Assembly: GCF_900142525.1 (NCBI RefSeq)
Contig: NZ_FRBD01000014.1
Span: 1 to 64,000, forward strand
Length of the DNA stretch: 64,000 nucleotides
Source: Xylanibacter ruminicola
Lineage (GTDB): Bacteria > Bacteroidota > Bacteroidia > Bacteroidales > Bacteroidaceae
Direction: 5' to 3'
Each line of letters starts with the position of its first letter. Positions within the stretch are counted from its first letter, which is position 1. The notes under the pieces are model-generated. The model ran no database searches, was not told where the DNA came from, and worked only from the letters and a program-made list of their open reading frames with translations. Shown piece after piece: positions 33,559 through 41,457 of the stretch. Made by a program: the position numbers and the translations under genes.

Positions 33559-34215
33559 TTATTCAGGGTTATTCTGGGTCTTGTAACGTTTCGAAACGCT
33601 TCTAAACGACTCAAAAAGTAGTTTGTCTTCGTAAGTTCCCTGTGTTTGCTTACTAAGTTTTACCTTGACGGTGCTTAGTGTATAGTATTTCTTAAATGCA
33701 AATAGTATGTCGGCCATTTGTAGATTCTGGTCATTTATGATGTGCATCCTTAATATGTGACCAATGAACTGGCATACCTTTGTAACCTGTACACATTGTA
33801 CGCTGCCTTCAAGAAATTGCATGAGCATGTCGCTATGTTCACGTGCAAAGGCATCCATCGTTTTGCAGAATAACTCACTATCTACATAATATATGTATTC
33901 GCGTGCGTGCCCGCGCGCGTTAGTCTTGATGGTCTTGTTATTCTTTTCAGCGGCCTTGGTTATAATGGCTTTTACTCTGTCAATAAAGTCTTCGTCAACC
34001 TCGCGCGGCATGTTGTTCTTGCTCGCTGGGGCTTTTTTAAGCTTGGGTTGATCGTAACTCTTCATCTCCTTTAGGAATTGTACCACCTGTGGATCTTTAT
34101 CTGTATAGTAATCGGCCACGCGTTTCCTTAACTGGTCGACGCCTGCCTCCCAACCACAAATTCTAAAGACCTTGTCCAGTCCGCTAAGGTCTATTCCTTG
34201 TGAATAATGTGCCAC
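33559..34215 (-). CDS. Unknown protein next to the VirE-N/DUF3987 gene (218 aa)
   Basis: Soluble protein with no family I recognise. A short N-terminal helical part (DLSGLDKVFRICGWEAGVDQ) is followed by a basic, Lys-rich linker (about residues 55-75) and a longer helical C-terminal region (CKTMDAFAREHSDMLMQFLE). The only start near the frame opening is GTG at 34215, eight bases after the upstream gene's stop; coupling to that gene is likely. It ends before a strong terminator. Confidence 0.65.
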   Translation of the reverse strand: MAHYSQGIDLSGLDKVFRICGWEAGVDQLRKRVADYYTDKDPQVVQFLKEMKSYDQPKLKKAPASKNNMPREVDEDFIDRVKAIITKAAEKNNKTIKTNARGHAREYIYYVDSELFCKTMDAFAREHSDMLMQFLEGSVQCVQVTKVCQFIGHILRMHIINDQNLQMADILFAFKKYYTLSTVKVKLSKQTQGTYEDKLLFESFRSVSKRYKTQNNPE

Positions 34216-34223
34216 GGTCTTGC

Positions 34224-34868
34224 TTATATGTTTTCAACAAATCCTATGGCCAATGAAGACTCTGGGGAATATTTGATTCTTATGGTGTGGTCGAAGAAAT
34301 CTTCCCAATATTCACGCTCCTCTTTCAGCGAAGCGGCCAACTGGTCCATTGTCTCTTCAGTGATATTGAAGAATATGGCACCAGGATCCATAGTCAATGC
34401 ATAATATCCTTCATGACACTTGTTAACTTCTACGCATAGCTCAAATGGCTTCTCGTTGTCATCGTTCCTAAAGCCAATAGAGTAGTGTCGCAGCCCCTCT
34501 TTCAGGGAGATGGCTACATCTGAAGTACTATCTGCGAGAGTTTCAGTTTGAGTCTCTTCAGCCTCATTCGTTAGCTGATTATATCTTTGATAGCAGAGTA
34601 ATCCGAAAGTATCAACATCTACACGCTTGTCGTCATCGTTGCATAGCACCTCGCAATCTCTTAGCTCTGCTTGGTTCCATACCGTGCCTTTGGGCGAGTT
34701 CCAGTACTGTACTATGGGATGGCTGTGGGTTTCAAGTTCGTACTCACCCTCTTCGTTCCAAGTAGCCTTGGTAACAATGAGTGTTCCAATATGCTTGCCC
34801 AGCTCTCCGTTGCAATAGATATAATCGAACGGTGCCGAGAGGTTCATTATCTTAGTTTCTATCATCAT
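34224..34868 (-). CDS. Unknown acidic protein, first gene of the VirE-N neighbourhood (214 aa)
   Basis: Soluble acidic protein with no recognised domain; recognisable text includes FDYIYCNGELGKHIGTLIV and ETHSHPIVQYWNSPKG. ATG at 34868 (or the next codon) was chosen; a well-formed promoter lies 23 bases upstream. It forms an operon with the 33559-34215 gene. It may belong to the same accessory module as the VirE-N protein, but the terminator between them means separate transcription. Confidence 0.7.
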   Translation of the reverse strand: MMIETKIMNLSAPFDYIYCNGELGKHIGTLIVTKATWNEEGEYELETHSHPIVQYWNSPKGTVWNQAELRDCEVLCNDDDKRVDVDTFGLLCYQRYNQLTNEAEETQTETLADSTSDVAISLKEGLRHYSIGFRNDDNEKPFELCVEVNKCHEGYYALTMDPGAIFFNITEETMDQLAASLKEEREYWEDFFDHTIRIKYSPESSLAIGFVENI

Positions 34869-34890
34869 TCTATTTACTTTATTTAGTGTG

Positions 34891-34922
34891 CAAAGATAAG
34901 CAAAGTTTTCCAAAACGCCAAA
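34891..34922 (-). promoter_or_regulatory. Promoter of the 214-aa/218-aa gene pair
   Basis: Minus strand TTTG (34922-34919), 20 bases, then TATCTTTG (34898-34891). Confidence 0.65.
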
Positions 34923-34938
34923 TCTACTATCATAGAAA

Positions 34939-35121
34939 TTGTGAATTTGTGAAATGTGAAACGTGAATTATCTGTGCTCGCTACCTCGGCAATTATCTTT
35001 TGATTGTAATCTATCTATATATATTATATTTATATAATATATATAGATAGAGTGATTTGTAAATTTTTTCTATGCCCCGTTATCTACGCCAAAATTCACA
35101 ATTCACACTTCACGTTTCACG
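34939..35121. repeat. Inverted pair of TTCACAT-type arrays around an AT palindrome
   Basis: This occupies most of the 411-base gene-free gap 34869-35279. Left end 34939-34969 is the reverse-complement array (copies ending CGTGAATT), and right end 35094-35121 is the forward array ATTCACA, ATTCACA, CTTCACG, TTTCACG. Between them, at 35011-35050, lies the long palindrome listed separately. No ORF is present. The rest of the gap (35122-35279) holds nothing I can identify. Confidence 0.75.
35011..35050. repeat. 40-base AT palindrome
   Basis: Perfect 19-base arms (CTATCTATATATATTATAT and its reverse complement) separated by two bases. It can extrude as a cruciform. It is composed almost only of A and T apart from the end bases, and no T-run follows, so it is not an ordinary terminator. 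Confidence 0.92.
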
Positions 35122-35279
35122 TTTTTTTGTCCCTCCCTAAGGCCGTATACCATCTGATAAGGCACGAAACGTAATCTCGTGCCCCATGAAGTGGGTGCTC
35201 GCTGATAGTTTCTTTACGAGAAACTATGAGATTCTTAACGAGAAACTGGTAGATTGTTCCGTACTAACCATTAGGTTGT

Positions 35280-35690
35280 TTATTCTACTGCTATGAGCTC
35301 GCGGCCTATTTTGTGGAGGCCTTCTACTATGCGTCTGCGTTGTTCGGGGCGTGGTTTCTTTATACCGTTGGCATAGTGGCTGAGTTGATGTTGATTAATA
35401 CCAGACACTCTACTGATGGCTGCAATTGATGCGTAAGGTGAACACATCTGCAGTAAAGCTGCGGCATCTAGATGGTACTCGAAATCGTAATCGCCATCAC
35501 GAAGCCACTGTGGTACATCATCGCCGTCGGCAATCATACCTTCAACATGAAAGTTCAGAGTCTCGCGAACTTCATCAATCAGTTCATCATACGTTTTAGC
35601 TGTAATAACTACAGCTCCAGGAACATTCTCACTAAGTGATGCGCCAAAATTCTTATTGCACCAAGATACGTTTACAATAATTTTCTCCAT
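35280..35690 (-). CDS. hicB: HicB-family antitoxin with helix-turn-helix
   Basis: Antitoxin of 136 aa. The N-terminal half is the HicB partial RNase-H fold (IIVNVSWCNKNFGASLSENV, then PGAVVITAKTYDELI). The C-terminal half is an HTH (AAISRVSGINQHQLSHYANG) for autorepression. It lies 10 bases downstream of hicA, so the order is toxin first, as usual for hicAB. A decayed copy of its C-terminus is seen at 40255-40299. Confidence 0.9.
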   Translation of the reverse strand: MEKIIVNVSWCNKNFGASLSENVPGAVVITAKTYDELIDEVRETLNFHVEGMIADGDDVPQWLRDGDYDFEYHLDAAALLQMCSPYASIAAISRVSGINQHQLSHYANGIKKPRPEQRRRIVEGLHKIGRELIAVE

Positions 35691-35700
35691 AGTTCTTCCT

Positions 35701-35895
35701 TTATTTCCAACCTGCTTGTTTCCAAATACTATTCAAAAGAAATTGGCTTAATACCTCATTCTTATGTCCTCTGATAGTTACCTTGCCTTTCTTTGTAGGG
35801 TGTTTATATTGTCGATGGTCACCCTTAGTAGCTACAAGAATCCATCCGTCGGCTTCAAGTAGTTTAATGACTTCAATAACTTTATACGCTCTCAT
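35701..35895 (-). CDS. hicA: HicA mRNA interferase toxin
   Basis: Toxin of 64 aa with a double-stranded-RNA-binding fold. VIKLLEADGWILVATKGDHRQYKHP contains the catalytic-type His in GDHRQYKHP, and GKVTIRGH is the usual second strand. Length is normal for HicA. Promoter with 19-base spacing lies just upstream. Confidence 0.92.
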   Translation of the reverse strand: MRAYKVIEVIKLLEADGWILVATKGDHRQYKHPTKKGKVTIRGHKNEVLSQFLLNSIWKQAGWK

Positions 35896-35917
35896 TATTA
35901 TTCAATATATGATGGCG

Positions 35918-35948
35918 CAAAGGTAATAAAAATAATACTATTTTCAAA
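35918..35948 (-). promoter_or_regulatory. Promoter of hicAB
   Basis: Minus strand TTTG (35948-35945), 19 bases, then TACCTTTG (35925-35918). Confidence 0.62.
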
Positions 35949-36047
35949 ACATATCTCTTGGTTTGGTATTAGTTTTAATACTATTTAATATGTTTATCCC
36001 AAAATCATAGTTATTATAATTCACTAAGAAAAATAATTTGTAAAACA

Positions 36048-36079
36048 TTTGGTGGTTTCGTAAAATATTCTTATTTTTG
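36048..36079 (+). promoter_or_regulatory. Promoter of the WG-repeat lipoprotein operon
   Basis: TTTG (36048-36051), 20 bases, then TATTTTTG (36072-36079). The gap 35896-36262 (367 bases) holds this promoter, the hicAB promoter and the leader below. Confidence 0.68.
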
Positions 36080-36262
36080 TACCCGAACTCCAATTATTTG
36101 GAGAGACATATTGACGGAAAGTGTTTTCTGACGCATTGTCTAAAAAATTAAATTAGACTAGTAAAGAATAGTTGCCCCACTTTTTAAGTCTTTATGTATA
36201 ACCAATAACTTTTAAAATCGTCTTGTGATAGGGCAATAGCGAGACACAAAAACTATAAAGAG
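36080..36262 (+). other. Long AT-rich 5' leader
   Basis: About 175 bases lie between the predicted start of transcription and the WG-repeat gene, far longer than other leaders here (about 2-50). A small hairpin CTCCAA-TTAT-TTGGAG lies at 36088-36103. No known riboswitch pattern is recognised. Confidence 0.4.
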
Positions 36263-37564
36263 ATGAGAAAAGTATTATTTGCATCTATGACATTATGTTG
36301 CATTTTATTGTTAGTGAGTTGTAACAATCGTGTTAGTTATCCTGTAGTTGAAATTTCGCAAGGCTTGAAAGATGTTGTAAATAATGGTGCTTATTATACT
36401 TATGGTGATTTCCATCATGGCATTGCTGAAGTTTCTACTCAGTCTGGATATTTTGGTTTTATAGATATGAATGGTAAAGAAGTTGTCCCATGCAAATACA
36501 CGCTTTTGTATTATGAGGATGGTTTCTACAAATTTTCTACAGGAAGGAATATTCGTTATGGATCTGATAGGAAATGGGGCGTTCTTGATTCTTTGGGACG
36601 TGAAATAATACCAGAAGAATATACAGATATGGATGTATTCCTTGCTCAAAGAACTATACGAATGAAAATGAGTGACAATAGTTATATTTTTTATAATCTT
36701 GAAGGAAATAATTGTTATCCATTTGATGAGAATGATGATAATATCATTATTGGTACTAGAGGATTTATTGACAAGATAGTGAATTATAAATCAGACAAAG
36801 TTGTCTATCGTGCTATAGGCTCTTGGTCTCCTGGTGCTACTCTTGATTCTCGAAATGAGCATGTAGGTCTTGTCGATTCTGTGGGAACAGAGATTATTCC
36901 CCAGCGCTTTAGAGCTTTCTCTAATTATTCCGATGGCTTGGTTGTTACATGGAGTGGTCGCTTCGTAGGTGTTTGGGATATTATTAATCGTAAGGAGATT
37001 CTTCCTACTGAATACACATTAATTGCTACCAATAACGACTATTTCAATGAGCCTATTCTCTTTGAAGACAAATACTTTATTGCAGAAAACAATAATGGTC
37101 AGAGAGGTGTCTTTGACAGAACAGGCAAACAGATTATCCCATGCAAATACTCCTCTTTGAAATTTGTTAATGGCTTGATTTACGCCACTAGAGGGGGAGA
37201 ACAAGGTGTATTGGATTATGAAGGTAATGAGGTCCTGCCATTCCGATACGATGAGGTAAAGATCTCTAAGAATTGTATTCAGGCCGCAAAAAGACAAGAC
37301 GACTCTTATCGATGGGGTATATTCAGCCGCACTGGAAAAGAAATGCATCCATGTACAATTAAATATATGGAAGAAGAATGTGAGGGATTGATTGCTGCAA
37401 GTAAAGAAGGAGACCTTTGGGGGTATTATGATACTGATGGCGATTTAGTGATACCTGAAAAGTTTAAAAGTGCAGGAGACTTTAGTGGTGGTTTGGCTGC
37501 TGTTTGGTATGATGGTGAACGCGGTTACATTAACAGGAAGGGGCAATCAACTTTTGATAAATAG
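36263..37564 (+). CDS. WG-repeat lipoprotein
   Basis: Lipoprotein of 433 aa, lipidated Cys at residue 20 (CCILLLVSC). The rest is a series of WG repeats: YFGFIDMNGKEVVPCKY, KWGVLDSLGREIIPEEY, QRGVFDRTGKQIIPCKY, WGYYDTDGDLVIPEKF, RGYINRKGQ. WG repeats form beta-rich propeller-like surfaces of unknown ligand. The gene is strikingly AT-rich beside its neighbours, and it is 17 bases from the next gene, so cotranscribed. AT content suggests transfer. Confidence 0.9.
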   Translation: MRKVLFASMTLCCILLLVSCNNRVSYPVVEISQGLKDVVNNGAYYTYGDFHHGIAEVSTQSGYFGFIDMNGKEVVPCKYTLLYYEDGFYKFSTGRNIRYGSDRKWGVLDSLGREIIPEEYTDMDVFLAQRTIRMKMSDNSYIFYNLEGNNCYPFDENDDNIIIGTRGFIDKIVNYKSDKVVYRAIGSWSPGATLDSRNEHVGLVDSVGTEIIPQRFRAFSNYSDGLVVTWSGRFVGVWDIINRKEILPTEYTLIATNNDYFNEPILFEDKYFIAENNNGQRGVFDRTGKQIIPCKYSSLKFVNGLIYATRGGEQGVLDYEGNEVLPFRYDEVKISKNCIQAAKRQDDSYRWGIFSRTGKEMHPCTIKYMEEECEGLIAASKEGDLWGYYDTDGDLVIPEKFKSAGDFSGGLAAVWYDGERGYINRKGQSTFDK

Positions 37565-37581
37565 CTTTAAACACAACGATT

Positions 37582-40194
37582 ATGCAAATAGACAGTTCTG
37601 TTATCTCTGAATGGAAAAATAGCACCCGGAAGATTTTCTGGAGTACTATTCTTCTGTTCTTTGCTGGTGTTATCAGCACTATTTACGATTATATATCGTA
37701 TGCTGCTGCCATATTCTCAATGGTGTCAGGTATGGCGTCAAGTGCACTTGGCTCATTGGGAAGAGGTTCTTTGATAGATATGTCAGATTTCGTGGAGTGG
37801 GGACTTTCGTCTAAAGGCCTCGTTATTATTGGTTACATTTTGTACATTTGGGGACTTACTTCATTTGCTTCTATACAGCGATTGGAAGAAACTGCAACAC
37901 AAGTTAGAAAGATTAGAACTGCAGGTATTGTTTTAGCTGTAGTTGTTATGATTGACATGGTGTTTGGAGTATTAGGATCAATACCTGTCTTAGGCTGGTT
38001 CTTCCGTTTATTTGTCTTTATAATGACATTGTATTGCTATTATAAGATGAAAAACGCAGCAGGACGACTGATGGTTGCTGAAGACTTTAATGATAGGGCC
38101 AAACGTGGATCGAGAAACCTGCGCTTTGCAGCTGTCTGCGAGATTAGATTAATGTGGTTGCCTTTGTGGACTGCTATCATTATGTTATTGCTTGCAGTCT
38201 TTGGAATCTGGATGTTTGGACATAGTAAAACAATAAAAGCTGCCGAGGATACAATTGGGTTCATGGGGTTTTTGTATGGCATCGTAGTTTTTATTATTAG
38301 TATTATAGCGGCTTGTTCAATATTCTGTGCTTTCTGGTGGCCAATCATGGGATGGTATAGAGTGATGACGGGTGGCCCTGCAGATCCTGATGAGCATCAG
38401 CAAGAAACACAACAAGAACCTATAGCAGAAGAACCTGTTGCAGATGAGCCTGTAGCAGAACCTTTGGTTCTTGCAAAGGCTGAAAATATCGTCGAGATTG
38501 AGGAAGGGGAAAAAATACCATGGTTTGAAAAGAACAAGAAATGGCTATTACCTGTTGGAGGAGTAGCTGCGTTGGCACTCGTTATATGGGGAGTAGTGTC
38601 GTTCTTAGGAATTGGTAGTAAGGGTAATGATCTTCTTCCTGTACAAAAGCCTGCTTGGGATAAGTTTGTGGTAGTATTAAACGATGATGTTCCTATATAC
38701 AAGGAGGCCAAAACTATAAGCCCTCAATTGCAGATTATGCGTGAGGATGTGGCATCAGATGTTGTCAGCCAATACTTCAAGTGGAGTGATACTCCTGACA
38801 AACGAGGTTATGCCTCGTACAATTATACATTATATGGGAAAAATATAGTACCAGTTATTAGTGAAGAAGGAGAATGGTATAAAGTCACAATTTTGGCCGA
38901 TGAAGTAGGCATGATAGATGGCTATATACAAAAGACGCATTGTAGAGAAGTTAAGCCTGAACCTATAACTCCAGAACTGCTTCAAAATTTAAATAGCTAC
39001 AATTGGCATCAAAGCAGATTCGGATTGCAAACAGAAGGAAAATATAAGAATCTTTGTTTTATATCTTCTTTTAGCGAAATGGATGGTTGTTGGCTTGATG
39101 TGGCAGTACTATATGATGGAGTGTTGATTAATCCGCTCACCAAGCGTATTGTAACAGGTAAAAATTGGGAAGATGAGTCATTGTATAAGGTGATTCCTGT
39201 TGAAGAAGATGGAATGCCGGCACTTAGATTTGGCAAACAGTTACAAGGAGCTGATGAGGTTCTCGATGCACAGCTAATTGTACAGAAAGCGAAAAGCGGT
39301 GAGCTCGATTTAGGCGTTTTCTTCGAATCTATTCCTACTTCGCAATCTTCTATTCAATTGGTTTCGTATTACTTCCCTGAAATCAATAAGGAGTATCTAT
39401 ATACATTCTATCAAGACCTCTCTAGTAATCAATCATCAGGGGGAATTGACGGAGTAGAAGATAAGAATTTCACAGGTTTTACTTATGTGATCGATAGTGG
39501 AGAGTATGGGTATGAACTTTTTGCTGAAGCAAACGGCGAAAGAAAAACCACAGGCATCTCAGGAACACAAGTAAACATCTTAGACCAGGCCGATTATGAT
39601 GGTGATGGAGAACTGGAGGCTGTTGTGTATGAGTGGGGCGGTGGAAACTCAATAGCACCTCCATTCATTGTTTACTTCGACAAAGAAACACAGGAATTCA
39701 AGAAAGCTGAAGGATTTAATGACGCAAATGCAGAACCTGAAATCAAGGTTGAGAACTGGAAAGGCAAACCTTCTTTCAGAGTAGACGTAGGTCTTCGTAA
39801 GGACAGGTATGTTTATAATGATCATAGCGTTGTTCTGGCAGAATGTATCGTGCCAAATGTGGGCGAAGTGATTTCCACCATTACCGTTGACCAACTATTT
39901 GGTAAAAGCGAAGAGCCGGAAGAGAAAACGGCACATATCGACATCGATGGAGATGGCGAGAAAGATAAAGTGTTATTCATGCACGACACTAGTCATTTCC
40001 TGGATTGGGGCAAGCGAATGATGCTGAAGGATATGTCTGGCTCATATTGGTGCTTGCCTGATGGACATGACGATATCGGAGTTACTGGTTCGAAGTTTGC
40101 TTTCATCAAACCAGAAGAGGGAGATCTTCCAAACATATTAACAGACGATGCCTGGTTCTATAAATGGATCGACGGAAAATATGTATTGCAATAA
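37582..40194 (+). CDS. Large multi-pass membrane protein with acidic linker and Ca-binding-like repeats
   Basis: 870 aa, no single family recognised. The N-terminal 270 residues have about five or six membrane helices. An acidic Pro-rich spacer repeats EEPVADEPVAEP. One more membrane helix (LLPVGGVAALALVIWGVVSF, about residue 315-335) follows, then a long extracytoplasmic part. Within that, an SH3-like segment (VVLNDDVPIYKEAKTISPQL) precedes two Asp-rich loops, ADYDGDGELEAV and IDIDGDGEKDKV, of the FG-GAP/EF-hand-like kind. Function unknown. It pairs with the WG-repeat gene and shares its AT-rich composition. Confidence 0.75.
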   Translation: MQIDSSVISEWKNSTRKIFWSTILLFFAGVISTIYDYISYAAAIFSMVSGMASSALGSLGRGSLIDMSDFVEWGLSSKGLVIIGYILYIWGLTSFASIQRLEETATQVRKIRTAGIVLAVVVMIDMVFGVLGSIPVLGWFFRLFVFIMTLYCYYKMKNAAGRLMVAEDFNDRAKRGSRNLRFAAVCEIRLMWLPLWTAIIMLLLAVFGIWMFGHSKTIKAAEDTIGFMGFLYGIVVFIISIIAACSIFCAFWWPIMGWYRVMTGGPADPDEHQQETQQEPIAEEPVADEPVAEPLVLAKAENIVEIEEGEKIPWFEKNKKWLLPVGGVAALALVIWGVVSFLGIGSKGNDLLPVQKPAWDKFVVVLNDDVPIYKEAKTISPQLQIMREDVASDVVSQYFKWSDTPDKRGYASYNYTLYGKNIVPVISEEGEWYKVTILADEVGMIDGYIQKTHCREVKPEPITPELLQNLNSYNWHQSRFGLQTEGKYKNLCFISSFSEMDGCWLDVAVLYDGVLINPLTKRIVTGKNWEDESLYKVIPVEEDGMPALRFGKQLQGADEVLDAQLIVQKAKSGELDLGVFFESIPTSQSSIQLVSYYFPEINKEYLYTFYQDLSSNQSSGGIDGVEDKNFTGFTYVIDSGEYGYELFAEANGERKTTGISGTQVNILDQADYDGDGELEAVVYEWGGGNSIAPPFIVYFDKETQEFKKAEGFNDANAEPEIKVENWKGKPSFRVDVGLRKDRYVYNDHSVVLAECIVPNVGEVISTITVDQLFGKSEEPEEKTAHIDIDGDGEKDKVLFMHDTSHFLDWGKRMMLKDMSGSYWCLPDGHDDIGVTGSKFAFIKPEEGDLPNILTDDAWFYKWIDGKYVLQ

Positions 40195-40202
40195 ACAAAT
40201 AA

Positions 40203-40230
40203 AAGGTGTTGAGCAATCGCTCGGCACCTT
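40203..40230. terminator. Shared hairpin terminator, copy 1
   Basis: AAGGTGTTGAGC, loop AATC, GCTCGGCACCTT, followed by TTGTTCG. It differs from the other copies only slightly in the stem, where G-U pairs keep the fold. Copies: 40973-41002, 41519-41546, 46347-46374. Confidence 0.82.
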
Positions 40231-40238
40231 TGTTCGTT

Positions 40239-40254
40239 TATCCCAGTATCCCAG
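40239..40254. repeat. TATCCCAG array, 2 copies
   Basis: TATCCCAG twice, 8-base period, just after the terminator hairpin. The combination hairpin-plus-array is repeated at 40973-41034. Confidence 0.75.
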
Positions 40255-40299
40255 TTATTCTACTGCGATGAATTCAAGGCCAATTTTAATTGGGGTAGC
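40255..40299 (-). pseudogene. Remnant of a hicB C-terminus
   Basis: The minus strand reads ATPIKIGLEFIAVE then a stop. The hicB gene at 35280 ends KIGRELIAVE then a stop. The last 30 coding bases match at 24 of 30. Nothing hicB-like remains further upstream, which carries the DUF4160 promoter. A short but specific match, so it is probably a decayed second hicB. Confidence 0.5.
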
Positions 40300-40316
40300 T
40301 TTTTTTAGCAAAGAAG

Positions 40317-40348
40317 TTTGCAACATTCGGCAAAACTTTGTAAATTTG
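40317..40348 (+). promoter_or_regulatory. Promoter of the DUF4160/DUF2442 pair
   Basis: TTTG (40317-40320), 20 bases, then TAAATTTG (40341-40348), 29 bases before the start codon. Confidence 0.68.
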
Positions 40349-40377
40349 CACCGAATAAAGAATAAAAGGAATACATT

Positions 40378-40680
40378 ATGCCAAAGATATTTGAATATTT
40401 CGGTTTTATCTTCTATTTCTTCTCAAATGAGCACGAGCCAATTCATGTGCACGTGATTCATGGTGGGAAAGAAAGCATCTTCGACCTCATTATGATGGAT
40501 GGAGAACTAGTGGAAATACATGTTCGCGAAAAGAAAGGTGCAGAACCATTGCCTGAAAAGGATAAGCGAACAGCAGAGGAATTTATTCGTAAATATCATA
40601 AGAATATCATTGATAAGTGGGTGAAGTTCTTTGTACTGAAGCAAAGCGTAAGAAGTACTAACATCAAGAAGAAACTATAA
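40378..40680 (+). CDS. DUF4160 protein (putative toxin-antitoxin partner)
   Basis: 100 aa. KIFEYFGFIFYFFSNEHEPI followed by HVHVIHGG is the diagnostic DUF4160 start, with its conserved H-x-P-x-H-x-H. A basic helical C-terminus follows (KWVKFFVLKQSVRSTNIKKK), longer than in many relatives. DUF4160 genes are often followed by DUF2442 genes, and the pair is suspected to be a toxin-antitoxin module. Which partner is toxic is not established. Confidence 0.88.
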   Translation: MPKIFEYFGFIFYFFSNEHEPIHVHVIHGGKESIFDLIMMDGELVEIHVREKKGAEPLPEKDKRTAEEFIRKYHKNIIDKWVKFFVLKQSVRSTNIKKKL

Positions 40681-40700
40681 TAAAGAAAAAGGAGGACTAT

Positions 40701-40952
40701 ATGGAAACAATTTACATTACTAAGGCATTGGATGTGGGGAATCTGAGTGTTTGCCTGCACTTTAGCGACAATACAACACAGACAGTAGATATTGGTGATT
40801 TTATTCGTCGCCATCCGCATCCGCAGTATAACAAGTATCTTGACCCAAAGAAATTTTCGAAGTTTGCAATCGAGAATGGAAATATTGTATGGGGTAAAAA
40901 TTGGGATATGATTTTCCCAATTGAGCAGCTACATGCAGGTGCGTTGTTATAA
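40701..40952 (+). CDS. DUF2442 protein (putative toxin-antitoxin partner)
   Basis: 83 aa with the DUF2442 pattern: LHFSDNTTQTVDIGDFIRRH, NKYLDPKKFSKFAIENGNIV and WGKNWDMIFPIEQLH. It is preceded by an unusually strong Shine-Dalgarno, AAGGAGG at 40689-40695, the clearest one in the window, hinting that this partner is made in excess as an antitoxin would be. Confidence 0.88.
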   Translation: METIYITKALDVGNLSVCLHFSDNTTQTVDIGDFIRRHPHPQYNKYLDPKKFSKFAIENGNIVWGKNWDMIFPIEQLHAGALL

Positions 40953-40972
40953 AGTAAAGGATATAAAAGAAT

Positions 40973-41002
40973 AAGGTGTCGGGTACAATCGCTCGGCACC
41001 TT
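40973..41002. terminator. Shared hairpin terminator, copy 2
   Basis: AAGGTGTCGGGTACAATC then GCTCGGCACCTT, followed by TTGTTCG. The left arm carries a changed inner part (GGTAC for AGC). Confidence 0.7.
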
Positions 41003-41010
41003 TGTTCGTT

Positions 41011-41034
41011 TATCCCAGTATCCCAGAATCACAG
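41011..41034. repeat. TATCCCAG array, 3 copies
   Basis: TATCCCAG, TATCCCAG, AATCACAG, 8-base period, then TTATTTTT. It continues the duplicated hairpin-plus-array block first seen at 40203-40254. Confidence 0.8.
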
Positions 41035-41111
41035 TTATTTTTGGAACGGTAAAAGAAAAATATTAAATAAAATTTGGAAGTGTAACTAATTTTAGTTGCC
41101 TTTGCTGCCAT

Positions 41112-41453
41112 ATGGAATACTTAAAGTACAAAGGCTACACGGGAAGTGTAGAGTATAGTGAGGAAGACAACTGTCTTTATGGAAAAGTGCAGGGTATGAG
41201 TAAACATGCCATCACCTATGAGGGAATGGACTTGAATGAATTAAAGCAGGATTTTGAAGGAGCAATCGATGACTATATAGCATCGTGTGCTGCGCGTGGC
41301 GTAGAGCCCTGTAAGCCTTATAGCGGCACGTTCAATGTTAGAGTTTCGCCAGAGATTCATAGTGCAATTGCAGCTTTGGCTCAAAAGTCAGGAATCACAA
41401 TTAATGCTTATGTTCGCCAAGTTCTAGCAAGAGAGGCAGAAATGGCATATTGA
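41112..41453 (+). CDS. HicB-type antitoxin, orphan, with Arc-like C-terminus
   Basis: 113 aa. The N-terminal half is HicB-like (KYKGYTGSVEYSEEDNCLYG, then KVQGMSKHAITYEG). The C-terminal half is a ribbon-helix-helix DNA-binding segment (GTFNVRVSPEIHSAIAALAQ, then KSGITINAYVRQVL). No hicA lies within 500 bases on either side, so it is either an orphan antitoxin that acts on hicA elsewhere or a relic of a lost pair. Confidence 0.88.
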   Translation: MEYLKYKGYTGSVEYSEEDNCLYGKVQGMSKHAITYEGMDLNELKQDFEGAIDDYIASCAARGVEPCKPYSGTFNVRVSPEIHSAIAALAQKSGITINAYVRQVLAREAEMAY

Positions 41454-41457
41454 TTTT

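Noticed and set aside
34321..34345. Suspected fourth copy of the 30-bp element (CAGCGAAGCGGCCAAC)
   Set aside because: Only short similarity; it encodes a normal helical stretch and lacks the CGGCTTCGCCG core.
30489..35121. Complete integrative element
   Set aside because: No integrase, relaxase or clear attachment repeats; arrays alone do not prove boundaries.
37582..40194. Dockerin-like assignment for the D-x-D-G-D-G-E loops
   Set aside because: The two loops are about 120 residues apart and lack the paired dockerin helix pattern.
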